A stretch of 64,000 nt of DNA, taken from NCBI RefSeq assembly GCF_017591425.1, contig NW_024466512.1, positions 24,295,501 through 24,359,500 on the forward strand, in the 5' to 3' direction. The notes beneath the pieces are model-generated. The model saw only the letters and a list, made by a program, of their open reading frames with translations, was not told the DNA's origin and did not search any database. Position numbers and translations under genes: made by a program. This DNA is from Ochotona curzoniae. Taxonomy: Eukaryota; Chordata; Mammalia; Lagomorpha; Ochotonidae. This document shows, piece after piece, positions 1-12,389 of this stretch (the first letter of the stretch is position 1; each line of letters starts with the position of its first letter).

Positions 1-54
1 CACTCCTAGGTTGAAGCCTAGTCTTCCTGTCATGGTGTCAGGAGGCAGGACAGC

Positions 55-285
55 AGAGGTGATTATATCAAGAGGGTGACGCCCTCATGATTGAGCCCTG
101 TGTGATTCTAATTGAGACGTCTGAAAGCTCCCTTGTCCCTTCCACCCAGAGAGGTCCCAAGGACAAGGCACTATCTAAGAACCAGAAAGTGAGCCTTTGT
201 CCGAGGCTGTCTGTGGAAGCTTTGACCATGAACTTACCAGATTCCAGAACTGTGAGAAATGAGTTTCTATTATATGTATGTGTTC
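55..285 (+). mobile_element. MaLR-type LTR fragment (ERVL-MaLR, MST/MLT1-like)
   Basis: The stretch runs through the landmarks of a mammalian apparent LTR retrotransposon LTR: a 'gagggtgacgccctcatga' block, a 'cccttccacccagag' block, a 'gaccatgaac' block and the terminal 'ccagaactgtgagaaat' block. The order places it on the plus strand. It is diverged and has no internal retroviral coding sequence beside it, so it is a solo LTR remnant. The 5' part is missing or outside the window. The subfamily is uncertain. Confidence 0.65.
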
Positions 286-2212
286 TGTTACAGCCGAGCA
301 GACCAAGACTGGGTTACCAGGAGAAAGGGGCAGGTGGGTAAGGGTGTGTGAATCTCCTGTGGAGAAGGACCTAGGGCAGGAGAGGACAGAAAGAAGGTGA
401 GGGAGGCAGGAGTGTAGCAAGGCAAGAGAATAAGTGTGAGAAGCCAGGGCAGAGCTCAGCTTTCAGAGTCCAAAACTGCCACCAGCTCCCAAGCCAAGAA
501 CATGCTGCCTGCTGCTTGGTAATTGTCTTACTAAAGTCCAGGAGCCCAACCCCAGAGGTGTAGCCCTGGCCTGAGAGACTCAGTCATACCTTCTCCAGGA
601 CAGTAGATCTGTCCTCATTCAAAGGATCAAACATTGAAAAAGAGCAAGTCCCCTTCCACCAAGTGATCATGGGAGGCCAGATTCCAGGCTCCCTGCATTC
701 CAGAAGTCCACTCAGCTCTGCTTCAGAGCCCTGAAATCTTTCCCCATTGCCAGGGGACCCTGGACCCCAGGACACAATATCTGGAAGTAATTTTTCTCTA
801 CCCCCCTTGGCTCCTCCGGAAGTCCTAGTGCCTACTTTGTCAACATATGGGACAGTGGGGACCCCTTCTGTGCCTGTCCCTATGAGATAGTCCCTAAAAC
901 CCCTTCTTTGACCAGGCATGAGCCAGCCTTGGTGCCTTTCGTCTACATGCCTGCCCTGCTGTTGACCAAGAGGGCTCAGACATGTTCTAATTCTAGCAGC
1001 GTTCTCCCTGGACAAAAACACTCACTCTAACCTTAGTGCTTGCATTTAAGTCTCCAAAGACGGTGATGTCAAACATTGCACTAATCTCAAACCCTGGATT
1101 TAACGAACCCACTTCTCATTCATCGTTGCAGTGCTTCTTCTCATTGGTCATGTCTATGCTGAGCTTCAAAATCATTAGCATAAGGGAGAGGGTCCTGGAA
1201 ATGAGGCCCAAGCTCCCCATCATGTCCACATCCTATCTGCTCTCCAGGAGGATGACCTGCCACACACTGTGCCACCTCACGCGCCCCACAATTTCTCTCC
1301 ACAGCCCCCACCGTCATCCAGAACCCTACCCCTGCAGGAAGGGGACAGTGCAGGGTAGCAGAGAGAGCTGTGTAACCTCATACAAGACATTACTCCTAGA
1401 GCACAGGTCTTTCCAGCTCTGAAGAAGAAGGGGAGAGGGAGTACTCACCCCATTTTCCTTGTGTAGCGGGGCAGTCTACCTGTGTAGGCAAAGAGTGAGG
1501 GCTTGGGGTCCAAACCCAACTGAGGAGACAGGTGAAGATATGAATGTGGTCTGGGCCTTGCAGAACTACCAAGTACACAGGGGGAGCAACATCTCATTGC
1601 TCCCACAGAGCGGATTTGAGGTCCCAGAGGACAGGGCACCTATGAAAGTGTGAGGTAGGTGTTAGCAGAACGTGGCCCAGATCACCAAGACCACCAACCC
1701 CAGCTCATCAAGGGAGAAAATGGAGGGGAGGGGCACGGGAGGCAGAAGAGGTGGCAAACACAGACTCCCAGCAGGAACCCCAACCTGGGCCCCTGGGACA
1801 CCATCTGCCTGCGTCAGGCTGGAGCCTCAGCTCCTGCTCGAGAGAGATGCAGGAGGTTGATGAACTAGCTTTGGCAACGCTTGGTTACCTTGTCCTGCCA
1901 ATAAAGTCACCAGGATTGAAAAATGGAACTGACTTCCTCCCTTGCCCTTGTCCTCGGGCGTTCTATGTGTCTGAGCTCTGTCCTTTTTGCTGCTAAATCA
2001 CCTTTGCTCCCCTCACTCTAAAAGCTGGTGGCAAAATGGCCCTCCCCACCATGGATGTAATACAGCTGCCCCTTGTTGCACTACAGGTGCAAATGGGGCT
2101 GGAACAAAGGTGGTTAGACTCCCAGGGGAAGGAGATGGGTCAGAAGAGAAGGCACCTGGCTGATCTCATCCCCAGGGGGAGCCCATCTATGAATCTCCGC
2201 TTAAAAAGTCAG
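286..2212. other. unique sequence, no gene seen
   Basis: No long ORF with protein-like composition, no exon with paired splice signals and no repeat family that I recognise. The AT-richer piece around 1,030 to 1,200 is unremarkable except for lacking repeats. ORFs here are at most 145 codons and occur in several overlapping frames on both strands, as expected by chance. Confidence 0.6.
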
Positions 2213-2372
2213 TTCAGTGTGGTGATTATTAGCACTGGTTCAAAATCAGGAGACCTAGTGCAGAATAGGGTTTCTGCCATACAATAGCTGAATGACCTTG
2301 GGCAAGCTCACTGAGCCTCTCTGTGCCCATCTGAAAATGGGGAAAATAGGAGCAATGTTTGCCTTAGGGACA
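2213..2372 (+). repeat. MIR SINE
   Basis: The MIR core order is visible: 'gtggtgattattagcac', then 'caaaatcaggagacct', then 'gctgaatgaccttgggcaag', then 'cctctctgtgccc' and 'aaaatgggg'. This is the tRNA-derived mammalian-wide interspersed repeat in the plus orientation. It is heavily mutated, as expected for a pre-placental insertion. Confidence 0.8.
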
Positions 2373-3689
2373 TTTATTTACTTCCTCATTAAACAAAGTT
2401 ATTTGTTTAACATAACATGTGGCATTTCTAGAACTTCTCAGTAAACAGTAGGCAGTATTATTATTAATAACCCTCCTAGTCAAACCCTGCTGCTTCCCCT
2501 CGGAGCCTTGAGAAAAAGGGCAGGGATTAAAGTGTAGCATAGCAGGGCAGAGAACATGGCTGAGAAGGAAATAGGCTTGTAGAAGGAATAGACTCTTCCC
2601 GAGAACTTGAAAGCCTTCCCTCAAATCCCTTTTGGCATGTCATCGATCTGAGGAGTGGGCAGAACAGAGCAGTTGGCAAGATTTCTCCTGTCCAGCCTGA
2701 GTGGGGTGCAGACGGGGTCTTCCCAAGACCCTGGACTGGAGCCAGGCTAAGTGTAACTGGAATGGGGCCTGAGTTTTTCCTTCTTTAAAAGGATCTCTTG
2801 GGCTCTGTGCAGAAGAAAGGCACATATCAGTGTAATAAATGCTTAATAAATTCATGCTGCATGGAAGGAAGAGAGGTGAAGGGGGAATGAGAGGGAAGAA
2901 GCCGGCAGAAGAGGAAGAAAAAGGCAGATCCTCCAGGAGGAAGTGGGCAGATCCTCCAGGAGCAGCATGGGGGCACTGGGCTTTACACCTGCTCACTGCC
3001 TGTGCTACCTGCCAGGAAAGCGGTCTGCAACTGGTCAGCCATGCAGCCTCAGAAACTCAGCTGTGTGTGGTCCACTCTGATCACCCCTCACCGTGCTCCA
3101 AGCCCTGCAGCTGGTCTACGATCCAGTGGTGCGGATCCTGGCAAATCCCACAGCCGCTCGCCTCCAGCCCCTAGCCTCAGGGGGCATGGCACAGGTAGCA
3201 GCTAAGAATCCTGGGACGCTGCCTGCCTCCCTCCTCTGCTGACCCCTGTGTCTTTTCAGCTGACGTCCCAGCTCCTTTCCTTGCATCACTGCCCAAGCAG
3301 CTCATCAGTGCACTGTCCGCAGGCTTCAGAGCTTTCCTCACCTTTCAGGCACTGGCCTGCCTTGCCCTTCCCAACAGTGGCATTGCCTGAAACCTCCCAC
3401 CCCTGCTTGCCTGCCTGCTTGTCACTGCCTCTTCCCTTGCTGCCCCTCTGGCAGACCACCCCCCACCACTGCCTGAGCAGCCTCCAGTCCTCAGAATGGT
3501 GGCACCATTCTCTCCCTTTCCAATAAAACCAGAGGATCTGGTCCTACCTGAGTGGGTGCTTAGATATCCAGGGCTGTGTCAGAAGACCTCCCCTGCCCCC
3601 ATGACATCCTCTCCAAATGTACTTACAGCCCGGGGGTCAAAGAACATTCTTAACTCCCCATTCCATCTTTTGTCCTACCAAGTCTATAG
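2373..3689. other. unique sequence, no gene seen
   Basis: It holds an A/G-rich patch (about 2,865 to 2,950) and a C/T-rich patch (about 3,230 to 3,480). The latter gives a Ser/Leu/Pro-rich open frame that reads like low-complexity sequence rather than a protein. No splice-bounded exon or known repeat was recognised. Confidence 0.55.
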
Positions 3690-3985
3690 ATGACGCTTCC
3701 CTCAGTCCCTATAGCCTGTTTATCTTCTCCAAGATAGATTGTACATAAGGCCCATCTCAATGGTCATCACCTCCATGAGGCCCTCCCACAGTGTCACCAT
3801 CTGAATTTTTCACCAGCACTTTGTTTCAACACTGTTTGGAGCACTGGTTGAAGTCATAGGCTCCCTGCATTGGAGTCTGTTGTGTCCCTCCCTCCCCATC
3901 AATGCCCTGCTCTGAGTTTCACCACATTCTCAGCGATGTCGCCTTCAATACAGAGGACACTACAATAATGTTTGCTGGGCTGACT
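3690..3985 (+). repeat. L2 LINE 3' fragment (probable)
   Basis: It contains the L2-like 'tcatcacctccatgaggcc' block and ends with 'tttgctgggctgactgaatg', which resembles the L2 tail where 'aatatttgttgaatgaatg' is usual. Divergence is high, so the family call is moderate. Confidence 0.5.
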
Positions 3986-5984
3986 GAATGGCAAGCACTT
4001 GTGGCTTGGTGGAGTTACCAGGCATTCAACTCCCTTAGAACAGGAAAAACAGGTCATTGAGAAAGATGGGCTTCAGGGTCACCATCTGCAGGCAGAGAGC
4101 AGCATCCTGACTGCCCTCCAGCTCCCGGCTTCCAACACACATACGCTGTCCCCTGTGCGTGTGACTTCCATCTCCACTTACACCCCCATGCTATGGTCAT
4201 TTGCTCACAGTACTTATTTCTGCTTTGGAGTTTAATGCTTAGGGTTTATTTTCCCCTGTTTAGAGACCCCCCCCCAAAATAGTTGTGACTCACTCATATG
4301 TATAATAAGCAAAAAAGAACCTAATTTGAGTCAGCGTTCACTTCTCCCATTTTTCCTGTTTCCTTTTTCTTTATCAATGACACCTTCAGGTTGAACACTT
4401 CAAGCACTTTTGCCTTTCCTGGTTCAGTTCTTTCTTACACTCTACAAGTCCACTGATTATTAATGAGGTTTCTAGATTCACCCTATCCCTTCCTATTTCT
4501 GCAGTTATCATTGTTATGGCCCAAGTCTCCATCAACTCATCCTCAAAGAATAGCCCTGATAGACGTATGCTGTAGAAAAGGACATTGGCTGAAATCCCAG
4601 ATGAGGAAACGGGGGCTTAGAAGTGAGAAGTTGCCCAACACCTCACTAAAGAAGAGAATACCCTCATGGGGCAGGTCCACACCTACAGATGCAAGTCATT
4701 ATTCCCAGGGCCTAGCAAGATGGCACAGAGCATCCTACTCAGTAAACTCAATGCTTGACTGGCGACAATGGGTTCAGAGCTGGGTGTTGTGCTCCTAGCC
4801 TAGAACTCTTTCCCCCTGAAGTGCAGTGACTGCCTGGCTCATCCCCCAGCCCCCGGTCCACCTGATAATCTAAATGGCACCTCAATACCCGACAAATATA
4901 CCCTTTCTTGTGCTGTTCTCCTACCTCAGAACTTGAAATGGATCCTATTAATTGCCTTGTATTAAAATATGTACTTTTTCACCCTTTCCAAACTATTTGG
5001 ACATGAATTTTTGTCTTTTAGGAAAAAAAAAACAGATTGGATAAAATAGCACGTGTTATTGAAGGTGCTAGGAGGAAGAAAATAGCCTTAGACATCTTAA
5101 ATTTGTAGAAATCCAGAAATGCTCTACTGATAATATGATCCCAGGTCAGAAAAAGGGTGCAAACCAGCAGGTGTGAAAGAGGGCAGGGTCAGGCAGGATG
5201 TGCCTACCAGGGAGGTAGGTTCTGACCAGGTAGGTAGGACTCCGGGGATGGGTTCATAAAGGGGTGTTGCCACTGAGGGCTTCCTTGTTCCTGGGTCTCT
5301 CTTTTTGCCTCTCCTGAGTCTCCCTCAATGGCTTGAGGGTGGCCCTCTCCTCCTTGTGTCTTCACATCATTCCCCCCAATACCTGTTGAGATCCAAATTT
5401 CCTCTTCTCATAAAGATGCCAGGTATATAGGGTTGAAGATCCATCCTCGTGGCCTCATTCTAAGTTAGTCACTTCCATACCCCAAACCAGTCATGTTTTG
5501 AAGCAGTGAAAGCTACAATGTTGAGTGGGACTTAGTTCAGCCCATAGTACCCTCTCAGAGGATGGAGTCCAGGGTGGTATGGACATAGAAAAATGGCTGC
5601 AAAGGCTTCTTATTAATATCTGTCCATGGACAGGACCTGGAAGTGAATGGTGATTGATGAGTGCCTATGGGTTTAGCAATTTCCAACTGAAGAGCTTTGG
5701 AGGATACTGCTTCAGAGACTCTGTTGGCAACAGGCTAATTCTGGGCATTCATGATCTTTCTCACTGTGGTTAGAAAGGTAACCCCAGCCTAAATGGGAAC
5801 ACCTAAAAGCCTAACTGGGTAGAAGCAGTATGGAGACTTACCTTATTGTTTTACTTGCTAACGTGGGCAGCAGATTGCACTCAAAGCATGGGAGTTGGAG
5901 CCAAGGGAGCAGCCCACTCGGGAAGACCAACACGATGGGAAGTAGAGTCCCTGGATATGGGTTTGGTGGTAGACTGAGTGCTTT
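3986..5984. other. unique, moderately AT-rich sequence, no gene seen
   Basis: No exon or clear repeat recognised. There are homopolymer runs of C (about 4,267) and A (about 5,022). ORFs of 60 to 120 codons lack any recognisable domain. Confidence 0.5.
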
Positions 5985-6422
5985 GGTGAACTGTGCCTTT
6001 TCTCCTGTTGTTTTGTACACCTGCCCTTTCTGACTCTAAACTTGGTCACATAATCCTTTGGCCAATGAAAAGCTAACAAAGATGTTTTCAAGCAGAAAAA
6101 TGTGTGTTCCCATTCAGGATATGGTGGAAATGTTACCATGCACCTCTCTGGCATGTGAGAAGATGCCTGCTGAGCTTTGTTAGAGAGTTGGGTCATTTCA
6201 TTCTTTCCAGTCCTCCAAGCCATCTAGTAGAGGCCACCCTGGATCAGACAACCCCCTACAGATGGGACAGAATCCAGCCATGATAGTCACCTTCCTGGCT
6301 TAATGCAGCCTCAGCCACTGACCCAGAGCAAGTTAACTAAATGCTCTTCATTTTAAGCCTCTGAATATCGGGACAGTTTGTTACTCAGCATTTTTTTGTG
6401 GCAATAGGAAACTAACACAAGA
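5985..6422 (+). mobile_element. MaLR LTR (MLT1-like)
   Basis: The plus-strand MLT1 pattern is recognisable. There is a 'cctttggccaatgaaaagctaac' region with 'caagcagaaa'; a middle part with 'gcatgtgagaagatgcc'; and the distinctive 3' end with 'ttttaagcctctgaat', 'gacagtttgttact', 'gcaataggaaactaac' and a short terminal 'acaag'. It is a solo LTR with no coding remnant. Confidence 0.7.
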
Positions 6423-6754
6423 GACAAAGTGAGACGACAGTGTCCAAGCACTTGACAGCAATGAATGACCCACAAACCCTGTGATCTGACAGAGTCCAAA
6501 ACCCTAGGCGATGGGAAACCGCACTGGCAGAGGGCAAGGGCTGGAGGCAGAGCACCAGTCGGGCTCAGACTCTGATGTCGTTGTGGTGTTGTTGCCTTGT
6601 ACCCCGATCCTCCCTAAGTCCTGCCCTTCACCTCGGCTTCAGTCAAGAGTAAATGTGTACATGTCTAATTTCCACATGCGGTTTAATGCATCTTGTTTTA
6701 TCCATCACTGTCTCTCCCTGGCTTTCCATCTCCCGCAGGTGCCAGAAAAACACA
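6423..6754. other. unique sequence, no gene seen
   Basis: Short non-repeat gap between an LTR and a MIR. The 99-codon ORF over it has no recognisable protein features. Confidence 0.5.
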
Positions 6755-6850
6755 TTGCACCGAGAGCCAGAAGCCTGGGGTCTGACTGTGGCCCTGCCAA
6801 CACTGGATGACCTTGGCAGCTCACTCTTCATCACTAATGCTGAACATCTC
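6755..6850 (+). repeat. MIR SINE fragment
   Basis: It matches the MIR 5'-middle part: 'gagccagaagcctggggtctga', 'ggatgaccttggcagctcactcttcatc'. Only the part around the B-box and core region is recognisable. Confidence 0.6.
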
Positions 6851-7454
6851 TAAAGAGAGGGGTGTAGGGTTGGGGGCACCTCAGAGCCTATGAAACAATG
6901 TTATAAAATGAAATGCAATTTTAAAAAAAGAGAGAGGAGTGTGGCCTGATGGCAGGGAGGTCCCCTGGCCCTGAAGGTGATCCTAGACCTTTCTTCTAAA
7001 GGCGCTATGCCTTCACCCTCTACTCGGCAGTGGTTGTCCTTGCCTTCTAGTCTGTATGCAGTTACTTCCAGCTTCCCAAAGAACAAAGCATTAAAAACCT
7101 ATGCATTTCTGGTGTCATCTATTATCAGCTTTCTCTCATCATCTATTAGGAAGAAACATTCCCCCTTATCTTTCTCTTGTTCCTGGTGTATTTTAAAGAA
7201 TGTTTTTCCATTTCCTTTTATGTGTTTTGCAGGTTGCATCTCATTTCTTTCTTTGATTTTTCTCTTCTCACGCCTATAAATTCTAGCTATTTCTTTGTTC
7301 TCTTCTTGGGCAATCGGGCCAAGCTTCCTGATTTTGCCTTTCCAACTGGCAGAGCTGTTCCCTCTGCAGCTTTTTGCCTGGCCAATGAAATTTGTCCTTT
7401 ATCACATAGCCAATCTTGTTCGTGTTGGCATTTTTTCATAGACCTTTAATTAAT
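6851..7454. other. pyrimidine-rich unique sequence
   Basis: Mainly T/C-rich on the plus strand from about 7,090 to 7,440. This explains the Phe/Ser/Leu-rich open frames. No gene, exon pair or known repeat recognised. Confidence 0.5.
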
Positions 7455-7615
7455 TCAGTGTGCTGGAGAGCAGGTTGACAGCCACAGTTCTGCAACTTAA
7501 TGAATAGAGTGACCTTGCTCAGGTCATTTCGCATCCCTGCGCCTCAGTTTTTTCACCTGCAAAATAGGAAAGTAACACCTGCCCTTCCTGTCTGCCAGAG
7601 TTACTGTGAAGCCCT
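7455..7615 (+). repeat. MIR SINE
   Basis: It carries 'gagtgaccttgctcaggtca', then 'cctcagttttttcacctgca' and 'aaaatagg', ending with 'gttactgtgaagccctg'. This is the MIR core and 3' order on the plus strand. Confidence 0.75.
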
Positions 7616-8505
7616 GCGAAGTTGGTGGATATTGTTGTATGGGTTTTGCTTGGTCTTTTACCCAATGAAAGTGAGAGCTGCAGGTAAACTGAGGGACAAA
7701 GACTGCTTCTTCGCCCCCATTGAGCAAGACCATTTGCCTTTTTCATGCTATACTTCCCACAGCACCCACCCCTAGGAGATTAAAAGCAATTAGGCACCCC
7801 TGACCAAACTGGGATGAGCATTTCCACTGTAGCGGTCCGGGCTTTTAATCATTTTTGTTTTTCTGGTTTGAATGCTCACCAGCTTTCCTCTGATTCTTTG
7901 GGAAATACTTCTCCACTTCTCTGGACCCTGTCTGAACTATCACTCTCCTGCCCTGTGTGCCTTTCCTCCCCATAGGATTCCAGCTGATCAATCAGAGCAT
8001 GCACATGACCTAAGAGGGCCAGTCAGAATCTTACCTGTGATTGACATATGGAAATTGGAAGAGAAGATGCTTTTCTGCTAGTGCTGCAAATCAGGGAGGG
8101 TGTGATTTGGGGACTCCTAACAACTCTCTCGTCTCAGGTGATGGGAGCCAATCTTGAGAATAAAACAAAGCAGAGAATGAAGACTAGCTAAAGGGACAGA
8201 GCCATGACGACATCACGTGTACCCATCACCCCACTACCACTAAGATGCATATCTGAAGCTAGGTCTGTCCTTAGGCTTCCAGTCTTGTGGTGAGCTAGTG
8301 ACCTTTCTGATTCTGTGTATTTGAGTTGAGATTGTTGCTCCACCCTGCCATCACCAAATGATGTTACCCCAGGGCCAAGATGTCAAGACATTGGAACAAA
8401 GGAGCTTATCTTTCCCCTGCACACTCAACAAGCAAGCTCTGGGCTGATGGCACTATAATATGTGTTCAGATTCTGGGCTATTGTAGTCACTGACAAAATG
8501 ATACT
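7616..8505. other. unique sequence, no gene seen
   Basis: Contains an 'ccaatgaaag' motif and scattered AT-rich stretches. No exon or repeat recognised. Confidence 0.45.
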
Positions 8506-8876
8506 CATTATCAAAAGTTTGTTAATTTGAGATCAGTACTGTGATGCAGCAGTTTGAGCCCCATCTGCCACACTGGCATCCCATATAAGCACCAGTTTGA
8601 GTCCTAGATACTGTGCTTCTGATCCAGCTCCCTACTAATGTGCCTAGGAAAGCAACAAAGGATGCTGCAAGTGTTTGGGCCCTTACCACCCACAATGGAG
8701 AATCATATAGAATTCCAGGCTCCTGGCTTCAGTCCAGCCTACCTCCATATGTTGCAGTTCCTGGGGAGTAAACCAGGAAATGTATGATATTTCTCTCCCC
8801 TCTCTTTGTTTCTCACTTTCTCTTTGTCACTTTGCCTTTAAAATAAATAAAATAAATTTTTATTTTAAAAAAACTT
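8506..8876 (+). mobile_element. CSINE (lagomorph tRNA-derived SINE)
   Basis: Full-length but old plus-strand CSINE. It has the tRNA-related head ('gatgcagcagtttgagcc'), the 'catcccatataagcaccagtttgagtc' B-box region, 'gatccagctccctactaatg', 'gctcctggcttcagtcca', 'ggggagtaaaccaggaaatg' and a CT-rich segment, ending in an A/T tail with 'aaataaataaaat'. A second CSINE follows within about 8 bases. Confidence 0.85.
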
Positions 8877-8883
8877 ACATAAG

Positions 8884-9200
8884 GGGCCAGTGTCGTGGTG
8901 CAGCATGCTAATACTCCACCCAAGGCACCAGCATCCCACATGGGGGCTGTTCTAATCATAGCCGCTCCATTTCCAATCCAGCTTCCTACTAATAGCCTGA
9001 GAAAGCCGCAAAAGATGGACTAAGTGCTTAGACACCTGCACCCGCATGAAGACCTAGAAGTCCCTGTTTCCCAGCTTTGGTCCAGCACAGATCTGGTCAT
9101 TGCAGCTATTTGGGGAGTATAACAGGAAATGGAATAGCTCTTTCTGTCATTCTCTCTCTCTGTGTAACTAATTCTTTCAAGTACAATAAATGAATATTTA
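8884..9200 (+). mobile_element. CSINE
   Basis: It starts with the diagnostic 'ggggccagtgtcgtggtgca' head and runs through 'ggcaccagcatcccacatgg', 'tccaatccagcttcctact', 'gcagctatttggggagta' and a CT-rich tail ending in 'caataaatgaat'. Inserted immediately after the A-rich tail of the preceding CSINE, a typical target for L1-driven SINE insertion. Confidence 0.88.
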
Positions 9201-9205
9201 TTTTT

Positions 9206-9502
9206 GGAAAGATTTATTTATTTTATTTGAAAGGCAGATTTAGAGAGAGAAAGACAGAGAGATCGTTCATCCACCGGCTCACTCCCCCATTGACTATAAT
9301 GAATGGAACTATGTGGACCCAAAGACAGGAGCCCATGTGGTACAAGAGCCCAAGGACTTGAGCCACCCTCCACTGCCTTCCTAATCCACAAGCAGTGAGC
9401 TGGATTGGAAATGTGGAGCATGGGGACTAGAATCAAAATCCACATGCGATGCTGGTGTCATAGGTGGGGGACTAACTTATTGAATCACCCTACCAGCCCC
9501 AA
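9206..9502 (-). mobile_element. CSINE (inverted)
   Basis: Minus-strand copy beginning with 'aaagatttatttattttatt' and an A/G-rich tract. It passes through 'gagccaccctccactgcctt' and 'gtgagctggattgg' and ends with 'tgaatcaccctaccagcccc', the reverse complement of the CSINE head. With the previous copy it forms a tail-to-tail inverted pair separated by a few bases. Confidence 0.87.
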
Positions 9503-10994
9503 TAAATAACTTTTTAAAACTTGTTTAATACTTCTTAATTCAAATTTCTAAACTGAAACTATCTTTTATGTTTTCTTTCCTATTTTTCTAGTAAACTTCG
9601 TTTCTGGTGATTTCTTTTGAGGTTATCTTCAACTTTAAAATACTAAGTTTTCTCCTTCCCTATTATATCTGGACATTGTTTTCAAAAACAGGCCTTTAGG
9701 AAATGTTTGTGGATGAATGAATTTAGTGAGCAATGAGTTGGAAAACAAGTAAATTCATGCTCTACTTTCAGCACCATGGAGCTGTCCACAGCAGTCTGGA
9801 CCTGCAGAATGCAATCAGAATTTCGAGCTTAAATAACGGATTGTTTAGCAGACTCCTTTTTATTTTTTTTTAACCATTTCAAGTGTGCTATCTGACATCT
9901 CCAACATGAAAGTAGGCTTTATGCATATATTCTGTGTATTCATTAATCAACAAAATTTTCTGCAGCTTAATTATAAGAAGAAAGCTACTATCCTCAAAGA
10001 GCCAATAGACTCCCAAAAGTAAAACTTCAGAATACTTTCCTCCACAGATTCTATCCCAGGATCTCTCCCATGGAATAAAAATAAAATCACATGTTGGTAA
10101 AGGTGGGGAAAAAAAGCCTTATAAATCGTTAGATACTGTGCTCTGCACCACCCTTCACCTTCCCCACTGTAATTTATTTATAAGTGTAAAAATTATTTAT
10201 TCATAAATACAAAAGCTGACACTTTATGTTCTCCATCCTGACATGCCTCTTACATGTTATTCACTTTCTAAACAAACTACATAATCTTTGTTGAAGGATA
10301 CCATCTCTGGAGTTCTGAGAATCAGCTCCAAAACTTTTCCAGTTGTCCTTCTGATCTAGAGCTTTCACCATGAATCTATGTGTTTTTTTCCTCTTCATTC
10401 TGTCCAGGAGACTGCCTGTGGCTCGTGTTCAAGGCCTCACCACTGCCTCTTTCCTTTTTCTGTGTGCCCTTGTCCTACTGATCTCTCAGATGCACCTGGC
10501 CACAGATCCAGCCCAGAATTTCAATCATGCACAGCACATCATGGTCACCAGTTCCAGGAACCCCTCTGGGGAGGATGTTTTACAGATTGCCTCTGGGAAG
10601 TCAGAATTTTCCTGCCAGAACATTCTGTCTTTCTTTCCATCACCTTTGGCTATAGAACATATTCACTATTTTTCTCTTCTTTGCTCAGTAAAGGAAAACT
10701 CCTCCATGCCCGTACAATGCATGCCATTCAATGAGGGATGCTCTTCAGACAAGGGACATTTATCTGACCCTCAAAAAGGAAACAGGAACCACTGACAGAA
10801 TCAGGCAGAGAGCAACCCAGATAAGATTTCCAAGAGCTTTCCAGATGTCCCCTTACACCTCGTGTTTCACCGGATCACTACCAGGCTGATATGCTTGGAG
10901 CTCTTTAACCTGGATGCACCACTGTTTTCTTCTTTTGTCTCTGATTGAGGCTTTCTGAGCAGCCGCTGTGCTTGGAGGAGAGGAAAAGGAGGTG
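9503..10994. other. AT-rich unique sequence, no gene seen
   Basis: Low-GC sequence with a candidate regulatory island at about 9,890 to 10,000. A 141-codon ORF (10,370 to 10,795) begins with a hydrophobic run that could mimic a signal peptide. It has no recognisable family, and a second overlapping frame is open over the same bases, so I treat it as chance. Confidence 0.45.
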
Positions 10995-11145
10995 TGTGTG
11001 CTAATTTCTGGCTGTTTTTCTCATCAGAATATAAGCTCCATGAGGACAGAAACCGAGTCCATTATAGTGACATTGTTTACACAGCTCCTGGAGCATAACA
11101 AGTTCTTTGATAAATACCTGTTGACTGAAGAATAAATAAAAACCA
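10995..11145 (+). repeat. L2 LINE 3' fragment
   Basis: The L2 3' end is legible: 'agaatataagctccatgaggacagaaacc', 'cacagctcctggagcataac', and the tail 'gataaatacctgttgactgaa'. Confidence 0.75.
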
Positions 11146-11864
11146 AACAAGAAAGAAGCCAGCGAGGCAAGGAGAAGAGAGGCACTTCCCTGTTCTCATG
11201 TCTCTGTCTTGTAGCTAATGGAATGGGATGGATGAGAGAATGGCTGGTCCTCGGAGACGTGCAGAGGGGCTCACGTGCTCCCCCTCCTCACACGAAGGCC
11301 AGGGTTGCTTCCCGTGATTTCTGATCCAGGGCTGACATTAGTCCTCAGAGGAAGACACAATGGGCGGCTGCCTCTCTCTGCTTATCCCTGTCCAATCATC
11401 TGGAACTGTGACAGATGGCAACCAGGGAGACTGCATGTGAACAGGGGCAAAGACAGTGAAAAGACCAAGGCAGAGAGAAAGGAGCAGCCTCAGGGCTTCA
11501 GAATCAGGTCACTTCTGAGTTCCAAGTAGGCGAGATGGACAGCCTTTCTTTGCTTTCCCACACAGGCTGAGTTCTGTCTTCAGCCTGACATGCAAGGCTC
11601 TGGGGACGTGGGTGTTCTGGCCAGTCGGTAGCAGTCTACGTGCAAGGCATTACAGACCAGCTTCTTACGGGAGGGGCCTGACTGCCAGAAGTTGTCTCAG
11701 CTCCCTTAGAAATGCCCAGAAGTACTATGTGCTCTGCATGTCTTGGCTGGACAATCAAAACCTCCATTATTTGACCTTCAAACTACTTTACCAGCCTCAT
11801 GGCCCATTACACTCCCTCTATGCCTCGTGGCATTCCCTTCTTGCCCCCTACGATTTTTCAGGGA
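11146..11864. other. unique sequence, no gene seen
   Basis: No recognised repeat. The ORFs at 11,275 to 11,529 and 11,612 to 11,923 are under 105 codons, and the second runs into a LINE remnant. Neither shows splice-bounded coding character. Confidence 0.45.
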
Positions 11865-12240
11865 ATTTGATTAGCAACTTCAAAAATTCAAATGGAAAAG
11901 TCAGTGTGCAAGAAGAGCCATAACTATTTTGAAAAAGAACAAAGAGAGAGTGCTTGTCCTACCAGATGTCAAGACATATTACAAAGCTGTGTGAATTTAA
12001 ATAATGTGGTATTGGCTCAGGTACAAAGAGAACAATGAAAAAAATCCAGAAACAGGCTCAAGTATTTAAGAGCACTTGCTATATGGGTGGGGGGGGGTGT
12101 TAGGTAGTGCTTTCATTAGGGGAAAACAGTGGAATGATTCCTTAGTGTTGGAACAATTAACCATTCTTATGGAGGAAAATGAAGTCAGATCCCTACCTCA
12201 CACCACATAAAATGTATCAAAGATGAGTACCGATTTTTAA
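11865..12240 (+). mobile_element. ancient L1 ORF2 remnant
   Basis: The order of blocks matches the reverse-transcriptase 3' half of old mammalian L1: 'ttgaaaaagaacaaagagag', 'ctaccagatgtcaagacata', 'ttacaaagctgtgtgaattt', 'aatgtggtattggc', 'gttggaacaatta' and 'ccctacctcacaccacataaaatg'. The frame is broken by small insertions and deletions, so it is an inactive 5'- and 3'-truncated fragment. Confidence 0.8.
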
Positions 12241-12389
12241 GCATCTTCCACAAAACTGCTCACACTTCTGTAAATGTGGATTTTATTGGACAGAAACATT
12301 TACGCCTCTCTGCCTTTGCTTGCATTATTACCTCTGTCTAGGGTAACACAGGTCCTCTATTGGCAGTAACTCCCCTGAAGGCCAGGCTA

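Noticed and set aside
8506..9200. Possible tRNA genes at the CSINE heads
   Set aside because: The tRNA-like parts are degenerate SINE heads without intact cloverleaf or acceptor pairing.
10370..10795. 141-codon ORF with a hydrophobic N-terminus resembling a signal peptide
   Set aside because: A second overlapping frame is open across the same region and there is no family resemblance or exon structure; likely chance.
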